Source of the DNA: JBMHDN01 sp049889355
GTDB lineage: Bacteria > Pseudomonadota > Alphaproteobacteria > Puniceispirillales > Puniceispirillaceae
Direction of reading: 5' to 3'
DNA: 64,000 bases
Assembly (NCBI GenBank): GCA_049889355.1
Contig: JBMHDN010000016.1
Span: forward strand, 62,001-126,000
The notes under the pieces are model-generated. The model saw nothing but the letters and a program-made list of their open reading frames with translations, did not search any database and was not told where the DNA came from. A program made the translations under genes and the position numbers. How positions within the stretch are numbered: the stretch's first letter is position 1; each line of letters opens with the position of its first letter. Positions 49,258 to 58,213 of this stretch are shown piece by piece.

Positions 49258-51186
49258 TTAACCCTTGCCACGCCAAGGTATCAAACGGCTGATCAGATAG
49301 CGCATCACCAGGTCAAATAGCAGACCAAGTATACCCATAATGAGAATCGTCACCCAAATCAGCTCATAATCAGACACCGTGCGGGCAACATTCTCAATAA
49401 AGCCAACACCTGTGGTCCCTGCCAGCATTTCAGCCGCCACCAGCGTACCCCAACACACCCCAATCGCAATCCGGATACCTGTCAGGATTTCTGGCAGTGC
49501 ATTTGGCAAAATCACATAGCGTAGAATCTGCCTATTGCTGGCACCCAGCGAGTGCGATGCCCGGATTTTAGAGAGCTGTGTGCCAGACGCGCCTGTGCGC
49601 GCCGAAATTACCATAATCGCAAAGGCCACCATAAACAGCAGGAATATCTTGCCATCATCCTGAATACCAAAAATGGTGAGAATCAGCGGTGCCCATGCCA
49701 AAGGTGGTACTGGGCGATAGAGTTCAATCAACGGGTCAAAGAAGCTCTTGAAGAAACGAGATACACCCATATAGATGCCAAGCGGCACACCAACCAAAAT
49801 ACCAAGCGCCATGGCCACAATCACACGGAACATAGAATCCCAGATATGGCCATCAAGCATCGGGATCGATCCCAGATAAACCTCGCCTTGTGCAAAGGCC
49901 AGAAGCTTGTCTTTGTAATTTGGCATAAATTGGCCATCTTGGTCATGCGTGCCATAGCTACCTGGCAACATATCGATCAACCCGTCAGGTATGATGAAAT
50001 CAACAATGCTAGAGATAGGCAGCCATTTCCACCATAAAAGGACGGTGCCTTTATAACCGCCGCCAGCCTCTAGATCCGGATTACCAAGCGTCCAGAAGGT
50101 GCCAACCACATCCGTTGGTTTTGGCAACCAACGCCCCGGGCCTTGTTCAGTACATTGGGTGCGTGATTTCACAATGCCATCACCTGGCATGAACAAAGCT
50201 TCTACAGCGCGCAGACCGCCTTTGGATTCATCCAGCGCATCATATAAATTCTCAATGGCTATATTCACGCCAACAAGCGAATCAGCTGGCAGAATGGTGC
50301 CATCATCTACACGCTTGAAAATACGCTCAACTGCTTTGACAAAGGCGGTACGCTCACCCAAAACAGCCTCGTCAAAATTGCCAGATTTATTGGCAGCTTT
50401 GAGCGCATCTATTTTTGTGCGTGTTTCCGCAATAAGCGCATCAGCTACATTTGACTGGTTCCGCAATTTGAGAAACTGCTTTGAAATATCGGCTGCTTTT
50501 GTAGCCACTTCATCGAGCATCATCCCACGCGCTGTTTCAGGCAAAAGCGGGATTTCAACCTTGCTTGTGCCCCAATTTGGCTGAGCCAATGCTTCGGCTG
50601 TCGGGGTATATCCATCATAGCCAGAACGCAGACGCTCACTCAGCCCATCAAGCTCAGCAGCGACCATCTCAAATTCTGAAATGGATGTTTCGTTCTGATA
50701 GGCAGGGTTAGAGAATATCGCAATTAATTCTCTGGTATCATCCATGATGACATTCAGCGTGTTTGCCTCTGACGCTGAAAAGACAGCCACTGGCAGGCCA
50801 GCTTGCAAATCATCAAGCTGTGCGCCGTTGCGCGTCACAAGCGTTGTGGATTTGTAATAGCGCGAACCAATAGGCAAGGTCGCGGTAATCGGTGAGAGCG
50901 CCTCTTCGACCTTTGCGACCTGACAAAATTCATTCGCAGCGGTCGGGAAAAAGGCGCGTGCCATGCCCCAGCTATAATAGAACCAGACCAGCATCAGCGC
51001 AGACACACCGCAAAGCGCCCAATACCAGCCACCTCTTGTACGGTCAGGGTCACCAAAAACTTCATCTTTGGCCCGCAAAGCACTCTGCTTTACGCCGATA
51101 TAGATGGCGGTGATAAAAGTTGCCGCAAATAGAAGAATCAAAAGCGCTGCAATCACAGCACGATTATCAGAAATCCAATCAAGCAC
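49258..51186 (-). CDS. tauC: TauC-type ABC permease with a long N-terminal extension
   Basis: Inner-membrane permease of the nitrate/sulfonate/taurine class, 642 aa against about 270 for ordinary TauC. The C-terminal part (about 448-636) is the permease domain, with the EAA-type loop GASGTQLSKIRASHSLGASN and ILPNALP contacting the ATPase. The N-terminal 430 residues hold two membrane segments (about 10-32 and 53-73), then a soluble, helix-rich region (about 80-430, e.g. VATKAADISKQFLKLRNQSN) that probably lies in the periplasm. Overlaps tauB by 8 nt. The substrate is inferred as taurine or a related sulfonate from the tauR-xsc neighbours. Confidence 0.8.
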   Translation of the reverse strand: MLDWISDNRAVIAALLILLFAATFITAIYIGVKQSALRAKDEVFGDPDRTRGGWYWALCGVSALMLVWFYYSWGMARAFFPTAANEFCQVAKVEEALSPITATLPIGSRYYKSTTLVTRNGAQLDDLQAGLPVAVFSASEANTLNVIMDDTRELIAIFSNPAYQNETSISEFEMVAAELDGLSERLRSGYDGYTPTAEALAQPNWGTSKVEIPLLPETARGMMLDEVATKAADISKQFLKLRNQSNVADALIAETRTKIDALKAANKSGNFDEAVLGERTAFVKAVERIFKRVDDGTILPADSLVGVNIAIENLYDALDESKGGLRAVEALFMPGDGIVKSRTQCTEQGPGRWLPKPTDVVGTFWTLGNPDLEAGGGYKGTVLLWWKWLPISSIVDFIIPDGLIDMLPGSYGTHDQDGQFMPNYKDKLLAFAQGEVYLGSIPMLDGHIWDSMFRVIVAMALGILVGVPLGIYMGVSRFFKSFFDPLIELYRPVPPLAWAPLILTIFGIQDDGKIFLLFMVAFAIMVISARTGASGTQLSKIRASHSLGASNRQILRYVILPNALPEILTGIRIAIGVCWGTLVAAEMLAGTTGVGFIENVARTVSDYELIWVTILIMGILGLLFDLVMRYLISRLIPWRGKG

Positions 51187-51976
51187 CGCTCATAATCTCC
51201 TCTTCCATGTTCCAGATCATGGACAGAATTTCCTCACGAACTTGCGTGAAATCTTCATCCTGCTTCACATCACGCAGTGATTTGGTCAGACCACGCTCTG
51301 CAAAAGGCAGACGATATTCTTTATGAATGCGGCCTGGCCGAGGGGCCATCACAAACAGACGCTCACCCAGCAGCAATGCTTCTTCAACTGAGTGGGTGAT
51401 GATCATAATGGTCTTGCCTGTCTCTTTCCAAAGCTCCAACACCAAAGACTGCATCTTTTCACGAGTCAGCGCATCAAGTGCCCCAAGCGGTTCATCCATC
51501 AAAATAAGGTCTGGATCATTCACCAGACATCTGGCCAGCGCGACACGCTGCTGCATACCGCCAGAGAGCTGATAAGTCGGGGTATCCCCAAAGCCTTTAA
51601 GGCCAACAATATCCAGCCATTTTTCAACAAGCGCGATGCTTTCTTCTTCACTTGTCTTTTTCATCCGAAGACCAAAATCAACATTTTTGGCAACGGGTAG
51701 CCACTCAAATAAAGCCCCTTGCTGAAACACCATACCGCGCTCAACACCTGGCCCTTCAATGCTCTTGTCACCTAGCGTGATTTGGCCACCTGTTGGGTTC
51801 AGGAACCCTGCGATGATGTTCAGCAAGGTTGTTTTGCCACAGCCAGAAGGCCCCAAAACCGAAAGAAGCTCACCCTTTTTGAGGGTGAAGTTAATGTTTT
51901 TCAGCGCTTCCACATCCACAGATGTGCCTGGAACGCGAAATGTCATACTCAGATCGTTGCAGACCAAGTCAGCCAT
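51179..51976 (-). CDS. tauB: TauB-type ABC transporter ATPase
   Basis: Cytosolic ATPase of the importer, 265 aa. Walker A GPSGCGKTTLLN, Q-loop MVFQQGALFEW, signature LSGGMQQRVALARCL, Walker B LILMDEPLGALD and the switch His in IMIITHSVEEALLL are all normal. AGGTGA precedes the ATG. An 11-bp hairpin stands between it and tauA, which may lower its expression relative to the binding protein. Confidence 0.9.
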   Translation of the reverse strand: MADLVCNDLSMTFRVPGTSVDVEALKNINFTLKKGELLSVLGPSGCGKTTLLNIIAGFLNPTGGQITLGDKSIEGPGVERGMVFQQGALFEWLPVAKNVDFGLRMKKTSEEESIALVEKWLDIVGLKGFGDTPTYQLSGGMQQRVALARCLVNDPDLILMDEPLGALDALTREKMQSLVLELWKETGKTIMIITHSVEEALLLGERLFVMAPRPGRIHKEYRLPFAERGLTKSLRDVKQDEDFTQVREEILSMIWNMEEEIMSGA

Positions 51977-52015
51977 GACATCACCTACTTATTCTATGAA
52001 ATCATTAAAAACATA

Positions 52016-52043
52016 TACAGGGCCTGACTGAACAGGCCCTGTA
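52016..52043 (-). terminator. Intercistronic hairpin between tauA and tauB (partial terminator)
   Basis: Perfect 11-bp stem TACAGGGCCTG / CAGGCCCTGTA with a 6-nt loop, followed on the minus strand by TATGTTTTTAATG. The T-run is short and displaced, so it may be an attenuator or an mRNA-stabilising hairpin that favours the binding protein. Confidence 0.65.
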
Positions 52044-52064
52044 TGTCATTGACTTTGCGGCGCC

Positions 52065-53045
52065 TTACTGGAGGAATGAGCCGTCAATTGTCTTGGCGAC
52101 AGAACCAGTCAAGTTGCTGTCATCTGACTTAACAAATACAACACCAAGTGATTCTGCTGCTGCAGCTGCAACACCATCATTACCGAAATAGGTGCTCAGC
52201 TGTTCTGCAGATGTTGGGAACATGAAACCTGACATTTGGTTGCGTGTTGTTTCAACATCCATACCAGCATCAGCTGCAACCTTGGCAATCTGTGCATCGC
52301 TGCCTGTCCAGGCTGCATTGGCTTCGTCTGTCACTTCCAAGAATGTGCGCAGAAGATCTGGGTTTTCAGTCGCAAATTTTTCTGTCACTGACACAACGTC
52401 AAATGAACCGATGCCTGCATCTGTCTTTTCTTGTGTGCTCATGATAGGTGAACCGACTTCGCCAGCTGCTTTGGCAGACGCACCACCAAAGATACATGCC
52501 ATGTCGACTGATCCATCTGCCAATGATACTGCGCCATCAGGTGGAGCCTGATCAACGATAGTCATTGTTGATGTATCCACACCAAGGGCAGCCATCTGCT
52601 TGCGGAATGAGAAGTCAGCCATGGTGTTCAATGGCACAGCAACTGTCTTACCTTCTAGCTCTGATGCATTTGACGAATCAATGCCCAGACCGTTCGCAAC
52701 AAAGCAGTCATTTGCTTCATAGACCACAGCGATAGAGACCATCTTCAAAGGTGCACCTTGCTGAATCGCAGTTACAAATGGTGCCAGACCTTGTGAGTAG
52801 GCAATGTCGATATCGCCAGCCAACATCGCTTCTGTCATGGCTGTACCTGTCAGAAAATCTGTCCAGTTTACATCAACACCCATAGCTTCGTCATAGGCTT
52901 TGTCGACTTTTGCGATTTGGTTTGGTGTTGCCCACTCTAAGAAAAAGGCGACATTCACAGCATCAGCAGCTTGTGCAGGCATAGCAAGGCCAGCCATAGC
53001 AAGAGCAGATGCGCCCATTGTGATTTTCTTCATAAACTGTTTCAT
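52065..53045 (-). CDS. tauA: TauA-type periplasmic substrate-binding protein
   Basis: Sulfonate/taurine-family solute receptor, 326 aa from ATG at 53045 (AGGAGG, 4-nt spacer; earlier in-frame starts lack a site). The signal peptide has basic MKQFMKKITMG and cleavage after AQA. The mature chain shows GDIDIAYSQGLAPFVTAIQQ and SADGSVD-like strand LADGSVDMACIFGG, typical of the NitT/TauT binding proteins. The ligand cannot be fixed from sequence. It is the first gene of the transporter operon and is divergent from tauR. Confidence 0.87.
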   Translation of the reverse strand: MKQFMKKITMGASALAMAGLAMPAQAADAVNVAFFLEWATPNQIAKVDKAYDEAMGVDVNWTDFLTGTAMTEAMLAGDIDIAYSQGLAPFVTAIQQGAPLKMVSIAVVYEANDCFVANGLGIDSSNASELEGKTVAVPLNTMADFSFRKQMAALGVDTSTMTIVDQAPPDGAVSLADGSVDMACIFGGASAKAAGEVGSPIMSTQEKTDAGIGSFDVVSVTEKFATENPDLLRTFLEVTDEANAAWTGSDAQIAKVAADAGMDVETTRNQMSGFMFPTSAEQLSTYFGNDGVAAAAAESLGVVFVKSDDSNLTGSVAKTIDGSFLQ

Positions 53046-53153
53046 GTGTTCCTCCTGAAACATAAACGCTGCCTGCACACTCAAACAAAGATGAGGCGCA
53101 AGCATTTTCCACGTCGATGTAAATATTTTTATCACCCCCGTGAGTTTTATAAT

Positions 53154-53306
53154 TCACCTTTCACCATATTGAGCCTGTTGGTCTAGTGTTTTTCTGAATT
53201 TATCTAAAATTTCAGCAATCTCTTGCCACTCTATAGCAAATGCGAACGCTTTTATTGCATCGCCACCCCGCGAAAAACTGAGATTTACATAGGGTTGGGT
53301 GACCAA
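53154..53306 (-). CDS. Possible small protein (about 50 aa) upstream of tauA
   Basis: An uninterrupted frame between an upstream TAG and TGA, with plausible amino-acid composition: a short strand-like start (VTQPYVNLSFSRGGDA) and a long amphipathic helix (WQEIAEILDKFRKTLDQQAQ). It reads in the same direction as tauA and would be first in that operon. No ATG exists; TTG at 53306 is the only fitting start and AGGA is too close to it. It could be a decayed fragment. No family recognised. Confidence 0.25.
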   Translation of the reverse strand: MVTQPYVNLSFSRGGDAIKAFAFAIEWQEIAEILDKFRKTLDQQAQYGER

Positions 53307-53441
53307 ATCCTAGCCGAGGTAAATTCCTCAATCTGACTGACCTGTTTTGATAGAGAATCTTAGCCAACCTGTTTTATCAGCGTTCGGGCATGATGTTCTG
53401 CCGTCATTTTTAGCCGAAGGGACCGTCATTTTTCCGCATCT

Positions 53442-53473
53442 AGATCCAAAATAGCCTATTGATGGGTCCAAAT
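53442..53473 (-). promoter_or_regulatory. Candidate TauR operator at tauA/tauR
   Basis: On the minus strand, ATTTGGACCC (53473-53464) and TTTTGGATCT (53451-53442) form a direct repeat with a 22-bp period. The same arrangement occurs upstream of xsc. From memory, TauR of Rhodobacter binds direct repeats of CTGGACYTAA type, which resembles TTTGGAYC. Confidence 0.6.
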
Positions 53474-53581
53474 TTGTTCGCTATCTGGTAGATCGAGAGG
53501 CGAGAGCGGCGATTCTTAAGCCTGTGTAATCCAGGTGTGACAGACCATTGGTAAGATGCGCTCAGCTGTCAGAGGGTGAAC

Positions 53582-55078
53582 ATGTATAATCTCATTTTCA
53601 AGCTTGACCCGCAACTTGGCACAAGCTTGCAAGGCCAGGTGCGCGAAATGATTGTCTCGGCGATTCTGGATAGAAGCCTTCAGCCTGGCGACAGGCTGCC
53701 ATCCAGCCGTGAGTTGGCAGAACATCTCGGCCTATCACGCAATACGGTTACCTTTGCTTACAGAGCCCTTCAAGATGACGGCTATTTGATCGCAAAGCAC
53801 CGCTCAGGATTTTATGTGAGCGAGGATACAGCTGCATCAGATATGGCCCTTGAGCGCCGTGATAAGCGCCACCCATCAGACGGGCCCTCCACGCCTCAAT
53901 CGTTAAGAACAGATACAGTTGGCTGGCAGAATCGGTTGTTATCTCATTATGAAGATATCAGGGTGCTGCAAAAGCCATTAAACTGGCGGGAATACACCTA
54001 TCCCTTTGTTTATGGGCAGGCAGATCAAACGCTGTTTAATCATTCTGAATGGCGGGATTGTGCACGCCAGGCACTTGGGCTGCGCAATTTTGGCATTACG
54101 GCTGGGGATTTTGGCCAGCATGATGACCCTTTATTGGTAGAATATATTCGCACCCGCACTTTGCCAGCACGTGGCATCATTGCCTCATCTGATGAAATTC
54201 TTGTGACCATGGGCGCCCAAAATGCACTTTATCTTTTGGCACAGCTTTTGGTGTCAGATAATTCGCGCGTCATTATTGAAGAGCCAACCTATCCAGATTT
54301 GCGCGATATTCTAAGATTACGCACGAAACATTTACACAGCTGTCCGGTGGATGAAAATGGCATCATTCTAGGCGGCCAGGATTTAACCCAAACAGACCTT
54401 GTGGTGATCACCCCCTCGCATCAATGTCCGACAACAGCAACATTATCAACAGACCGACGCCAAGATCTGCTGGCCTCCGCGACAAGAGATGATTTTCTGA
54501 TCATTGAAGATGATTATGAATTTGAAATGAATTTCTTGGAAAAGCCGGCACCTGCCTTGAAATCCGGAGATAAAGATGGGCGCGTGCTCTATGTCGGCAG
54601 CTTTTCCAAATCCCTCTTTCCAGGTTTACGGCTTGGCTATCTGGTTGCCCCTGCACCTGTCATCAAATCAGCGCGGAAATTACGGCATTTAATGCTGCGC
54701 CACCCACCTGGGCATTTGCAACGCACGGCGGCCTATTTTTTGGCACTCGGCCATTATGATTCACAGATCAGAAAACTCAGGCGGCGCCTGGCTGCCAGAC
54801 GCGCGGTGATGTCTGAGGCGCTCGCGCAAGTTGGACTATTAGATACGCAGGCGGCTAAATTTGGCGGGACCAGCTTTTGGGTCTATGGACCACCCAATTT
54901 GGACACCACAGCATTGGCAGCGCAATTAGCAGAACAAAGTGTTTTGATCGAACCAGGCGCCAGCTTCTTTTTTGACGAAACAAGAAGAAATGCGATGCGA
55001 CTTGCTTATTCTTCTATTCCAGCTAGTAAAATTCCTGCAGGGGTCGATCTTGTGGCAAAGGCTATCGCTGGGCGATAA
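53582..55078 (+). CDS. tauR: MocR/TauR-type PLP-dependent GntR regulator
   Basis: Transcription factor of 498 aa from ATG at 53582 (GAGGG, 5-nt spacer): GntR winged helix (about 1-75, LPSSRELAEHLGLSRNTVTF) joined to an aminotransferase-fold domain (about 110-495). That domain retains DDYEFEMNF and the PLP Lys in VGSFSKSLFPGLRLGYLVAP. In the Rhodobacter model TauR activates taurine uptake and xsc genes. It is divergent from tauA and upstream of xsc, exactly that layout. It probably senses taurine through an imine with PLP. Confidence 0.87.
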   Translation: MYNLIFKLDPQLGTSLQGQVREMIVSAILDRSLQPGDRLPSSRELAEHLGLSRNTVTFAYRALQDDGYLIAKHRSGFYVSEDTAASDMALERRDKRHPSDGPSTPQSLRTDTVGWQNRLLSHYEDIRVLQKPLNWREYTYPFVYGQADQTLFNHSEWRDCARQALGLRNFGITAGDFGQHDDPLLVEYIRTRTLPARGIIASSDEILVTMGAQNALYLLAQLLVSDNSRVIIEEPTYPDLRDILRLRTKHLHSCPVDENGIILGGQDLTQTDLVVITPSHQCPTTATLSTDRRQDLLASATRDDFLIIEDDYEFEMNFLEKPAPALKSGDKDGRVLYVGSFSKSLFPGLRLGYLVAPAPVIKSARKLRHLMLRHPPGHLQRTAAYFLALGHYDSQIRKLRRRLAARRAVMSEALAQVGLLDTQAAKFGGTSFWVYGPPNLDTTALAAQLAEQSVLIEPGASFFFDETRRNAMRLAYSSIPASKIPAGVDLVAKAIAGR

Positions 55079-55107
55079 CACAGTGGGGAAATGGTCTAAA
55101 ATCCAAG

Positions 55108-55139
55108 TTTTGGATCCAATTAAACGCTATTTTGGACCT
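55108..55139 (+). promoter_or_regulatory. Candidate TauR operator upstream of xsc
   Basis: TTTTGGATCC (55108-55117) and TTTTGGACCT (55130-55139) make a direct repeat with the same 22-bp period as the tauA/tauR operator. They lie about 147-178 nt before the xsc ATG, just after the tauR stop. Confidence 0.62.
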
Positions 55140-55285
55140 AACAGGGTGGTGTTTGCTGTGGCAAAAGGATATAGGTTTTCCTAACTTTGTAACAAAACAT
55201 GGCGTTATGATTTAAGGTCTGATGGTGCGTGAGCCAGAAAAGCAGATGACAGACAGACACTCGCCAGAAAAATGAGGTGATCAAA

Positions 55286-57064
55286 ATGAAAATGACGACT
55301 GAAGAAGCCTTTGTAAAAGTCTTGCAAAGACATGGTATTCGCCATGCCTTTGGTATCATTGGCTCTGCCATGATGCCTATCTCAGACCTTTTTCCGCAGG
55401 CTGGTATCACATTTTGGGATACCGCCCATGAATGTAATGCGGGTATGATGGCAGATGGCTATACACGCGCATCTGGCGAAGTCTGCATGATGGTCGCGCA
55501 AAACGGCCCAGGCATTACCAATTTTGTGACACCTGTGAAAACAGCCTATTGGAACCACACACCCCTGCTGCTGGTAACACCACAAGCTGCGAACAAAACA
55601 ATTGGTCAGGGCGGTTTCCAAGAAGTTGAGCAAATGGCGCTGTTCAAAGATATGGTGGCCTATCAAGAAGAAGTGCGCGATCCATCACGTATCGCTGAGG
55701 TGCTCAACCGGGTGATTTCTCAGGCCAAGCGTCTGTCGGCACCTTGTCAGATTAACGTGCCACGTGATTACTGGACCCAAGTGATCGATATTGCGATGCC
55801 AGCTGTTGTAGAATTTGAACGCCCAACTGGCGGCGATGCAGCGATTGCAGAAGCAGCTGAGATGCTATCCAATGCAAAATTCCCAGTGATTTTGAATGGT
55901 GCTGGTGTGGTGATTGGCGGGGCCATTGAAACATCAATGGCGTTGGCTGAGCGCCTGGATGCGCCTGTATGCTGTGGTTATCAGCATAATGACGCCTTCC
56001 CTGGCTCACACCCGCTCTTTGCTGGCCCGCTTGGCTATAATGGCTCAAAGGCAGGCATGCAGCTGATTTCACAAGCTGATGTTGTATTGGCCCTTGGCAC
56101 ACGCTTGAACCCGTTTTCAACCCTGCCTGGCTATGGCATTGATTACTGGCCAAAAGATGCAAAAATCATTCAGGTGGATATCAACCCAGACCGGATTGGC
56201 CTGACCAAGCCTGTTTCAGTTGGTATTGTCGGGGATGCAAAGAAAGTCGCGACAGGCATTTTAGAGCATCTGAGTGCAGAGGCTGGCGATCAAGGCCGTG
56301 CAGAGCGCAAAGACATCATCGCGACAACCAAATCCAGCTGGGCACAGGAATTAACCTCGCTCAACCATGAAGATGATGATCCAGGCACAACTTGGAATGA
56401 GCGTGCCCGCAATCGTGAGCCAGAAAAGATGAGCCCACGCATGGCATGGCGTGCTATTACTTCTGTCCTGCCGAAAGAAGCGATTATCAGCTCTGATATC
56501 GGTAATAACTGTGCGATCGGTAATGCCTATCCAACTTTTGAAGAAGGCCGGAAATATCTGGCTCCTGGTCTGTTCGGGCCATGTGGCTATGGCTTCCCAG
56601 CGATTGCAGGTGCCAAAATTGCCAAGCCTGATGTACCGGTGGTCGGTTTTGCAGGTGATGGCGCTTTTGGTATCTCGATGAATGAAATGGTCTCTGTTGG
56701 TCGTGAAGAATGGCCAGCGATCACCATGGTCATTTTCCGCAATTACCAATGGGGCGCAGAAAAGCGCAACACCACCTTGTGGTTTGATGATAATTTTGTA
56801 GGCACAGAGCTTGATCTGGATGTGACCTATGCCGGCATTGCAAAGCAATGTGGCGTAGAGGGTGTTCAGGTTTCAACCATGGACGATCTTGCCAAGGCGC
56901 TTGATACGGCTATCCGTGCACAGATGGAAGATAAGAAAACAACCTTTATCGAGGTTGTGCTCAACCAAGAGCTGGGTGAGCCATTCCGCCGCGATGCGAT
57001 GAAAAAGCCAGTATCAGTGGCAGGTATCGACCCGGCTGATTTTGTACCACAGCAAGTCGGCTAA
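55286..57064 (+). CDS. xsc: Sulfoacetaldehyde acetyltransferase
   Basis: Thiamine-diphosphate enzyme that converts sulfoacetaldehyde and phosphate to acetyl phosphate and sulfite, the key step of taurine carbon use. 592 aa from ATG at 55286 (AGGTGA, 5-nt spacer; an in-frame GTG 9 nt earlier overlaps that site). Xsc-specific segments are FGIIGSAMMPISDLFPQAGI, HECNAGMMADGYTRASG and GQGGFQEVEQMALFKDM. The TPP motif is GDGAFGISMNEM through RNYQWGAEKRN. Followed by a strong terminator, then pta. Confidence 0.95.
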   Translation: MKMTTEEAFVKVLQRHGIRHAFGIIGSAMMPISDLFPQAGITFWDTAHECNAGMMADGYTRASGEVCMMVAQNGPGITNFVTPVKTAYWNHTPLLLVTPQAANKTIGQGGFQEVEQMALFKDMVAYQEEVRDPSRIAEVLNRVISQAKRLSAPCQINVPRDYWTQVIDIAMPAVVEFERPTGGDAAIAEAAEMLSNAKFPVILNGAGVVIGGAIETSMALAERLDAPVCCGYQHNDAFPGSHPLFAGPLGYNGSKAGMQLISQADVVLALGTRLNPFSTLPGYGIDYWPKDAKIIQVDINPDRIGLTKPVSVGIVGDAKKVATGILEHLSAEAGDQGRAERKDIIATTKSSWAQELTSLNHEDDDPGTTWNERARNREPEKMSPRMAWRAITSVLPKEAIISSDIGNNCAIGNAYPTFEEGRKYLAPGLFGPCGYGFPAIAGAKIAKPDVPVVGFAGDGAFGISMNEMVSVGREEWPAITMVIFRNYQWGAEKRNTTLWFDDNFVGTELDLDVTYAGIAKQCGVEGVQVSTMDDLAKALDTAIRAQMEDKKTTFIEVVLNQELGEPFRRDAMKKPVSVAGIDPADFVPQQVG

Positions 57065-57083
57065 ATATCGACAGCATGTAAAG

Positions 57084-57115
57084 CTAGGCCCGTATCCAAC
57101 GGGCCTAGTTTTTTT
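57084..57115 (+). terminator. Rho-independent terminator after xsc
   Basis: Perfect 10-bp stem CTAGGCCCGT / ACGGGCCTAG with loop ATCCA and seven T. It lies 19 nt past the xsc stop and separates xsc from pta, so pta needs read-through or its own promoter. Confidence 0.9.
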
Positions 57116-57256
57116 ATGCCTAAATCTTGAGCCAGATGAGAGTTGTATCCTGCTACGAGTCTGGATTATAACATCTTATTCGGGCCTTCTGGCTCATGCA
57201 TGATGAGCGACATGTGATTTACACCGCTATATTTTGGCCGTGATTGAGAGGCATTT

Positions 57257-58213
57257 ATGGACCATCCATTTTTGACAGATAGCTTTGCCCCCTGCCCTGC
57301 AGATTTATTGACGGCCGCACGCAAAGCTGGGCCAGTGCGTATGCTTGTTGTGCAGGCCGCAGCCCCTCTTCCCATGCAATCTGCATTTGAAGCCCATCAA
57401 GCTGGCATCGCAAACCCTATTCTCATCGGTGATAAAGCCAAGATTATAGCAGAAGCAGATAAATTATCTTGGGACATGTCAGCCATTGAAATCATTGAAC
57501 CAGATGATACAGGTGAACAAGGCTGTGCAGCGGCAGCAGTGGCTGTTTTGCAAACACGCGGTGTTGTATCTGCCGAAAACCAGCACGGTATCGGTGCGAT
57601 TTTAAAAGGCCAGCTTCATACAGATGTCTTTATGGGTGCCTTGCTCCACCGGGATGCAGGGGTGCGTATCGGCAATCGGCTTGTCCATGTTTTTGCGATT
57701 TACCCTGAAAATGGGCCACCTATTTTAGTATCAGATGCAGCGGTGAATGTAACGCCAGATATCAAGTCTCAGCAGCAATCGCTGATTGAAATGCAGCGTC
57801 TTATTGAGGCACTTGACCATGGCCCGGCACGTATCGCTGTACTTTCTGCAACAGAAACACCTATTGAATCGGTACCCTCATCAATAGCCGCTGGGGAATT
57901 GGCAGGCTGGGCAAAAGCCAATCTGAATAATGCTGAGATAAGCGGGCCTTTATCGCTTGATTTAGCGCTGTCAGCGAGCTCTGTTGCTATCAAGGGCTTA
58001 ACAGGTGATCAGGTGGCAGGACACGCCAATGCGCTGCATGTACCTGATCTTGTCAGCGGCAATATTTTGTATAAATCGCTGGTCTATTTTGGCGGCGGTT
58101 GCGCCGCTGGCCTTGTGATGGGGGGCGCACTACCAATTTTGCTGACAAGCCGGGCTGACCCGCCTGCTGCCCGTCTCGCCTCTGTCGCGCTGGCCGCCAT
58201 TCTGCAAAATTAA
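57257..58213 (+). CDS. pta: Phosphate acetyltransferase
   Basis: Turns acetyl phosphate from Xsc into acetyl-CoA, 318 aa (short single-domain form). Family segments: NPILIGDKAKI, GVRIGNRLVHVFAIYPENGP, VSDAAVNVTPD and the C-terminal GNILYKSLVYFGG with VMGGALPILLTSRADP. GAGG precedes the ATG. The xsc-pta order is the standard taurine/sulfonate module. Confidence 0.92.
   Translation: MDHPFLTDSFAPCPADLLTAARKAGPVRMLVVQAAAPLPMQSAFEAHQAGIANPILIGDKAKIIAEADKLSWDMSAIEIIEPDDTGEQGCAAAAVAVLQTRGVVSAENQHGIGAILKGQLHTDVFMGALLHRDAGVRIGNRLVHVFAIYPENGPPILVSDAAVNVTPDIKSQQQSLIEMQRLIEALDHGPARIAVLSATETPIESVPSSIAAGELAGWAKANLNNAEISGPLSLDLALSASSVAIKGLTGDQVAGHANALHVPDLVSGNILYKSLVYFGGGCAAGLVMGGALPILLTSRADPPAARLASVALAAILQN

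Larger units (their letters stand above)
53046..53581. other. 536-bp divergent region tauA/tauR
   Basis: Holds the paired direct-repeat operator at 53442-53473, a possible 50-codon minus-strand frame (53154-53306), and imperfect repeats such as CCGTCATTTTT (near 53401 and 53423) and ACCTGTTTT (near 53340 and 53367). No clear sigma-70 promoter was identified. The operator is about 400 nt from the tauA ATG, so either a long leader or the small frame lies between. Confidence 0.55.
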
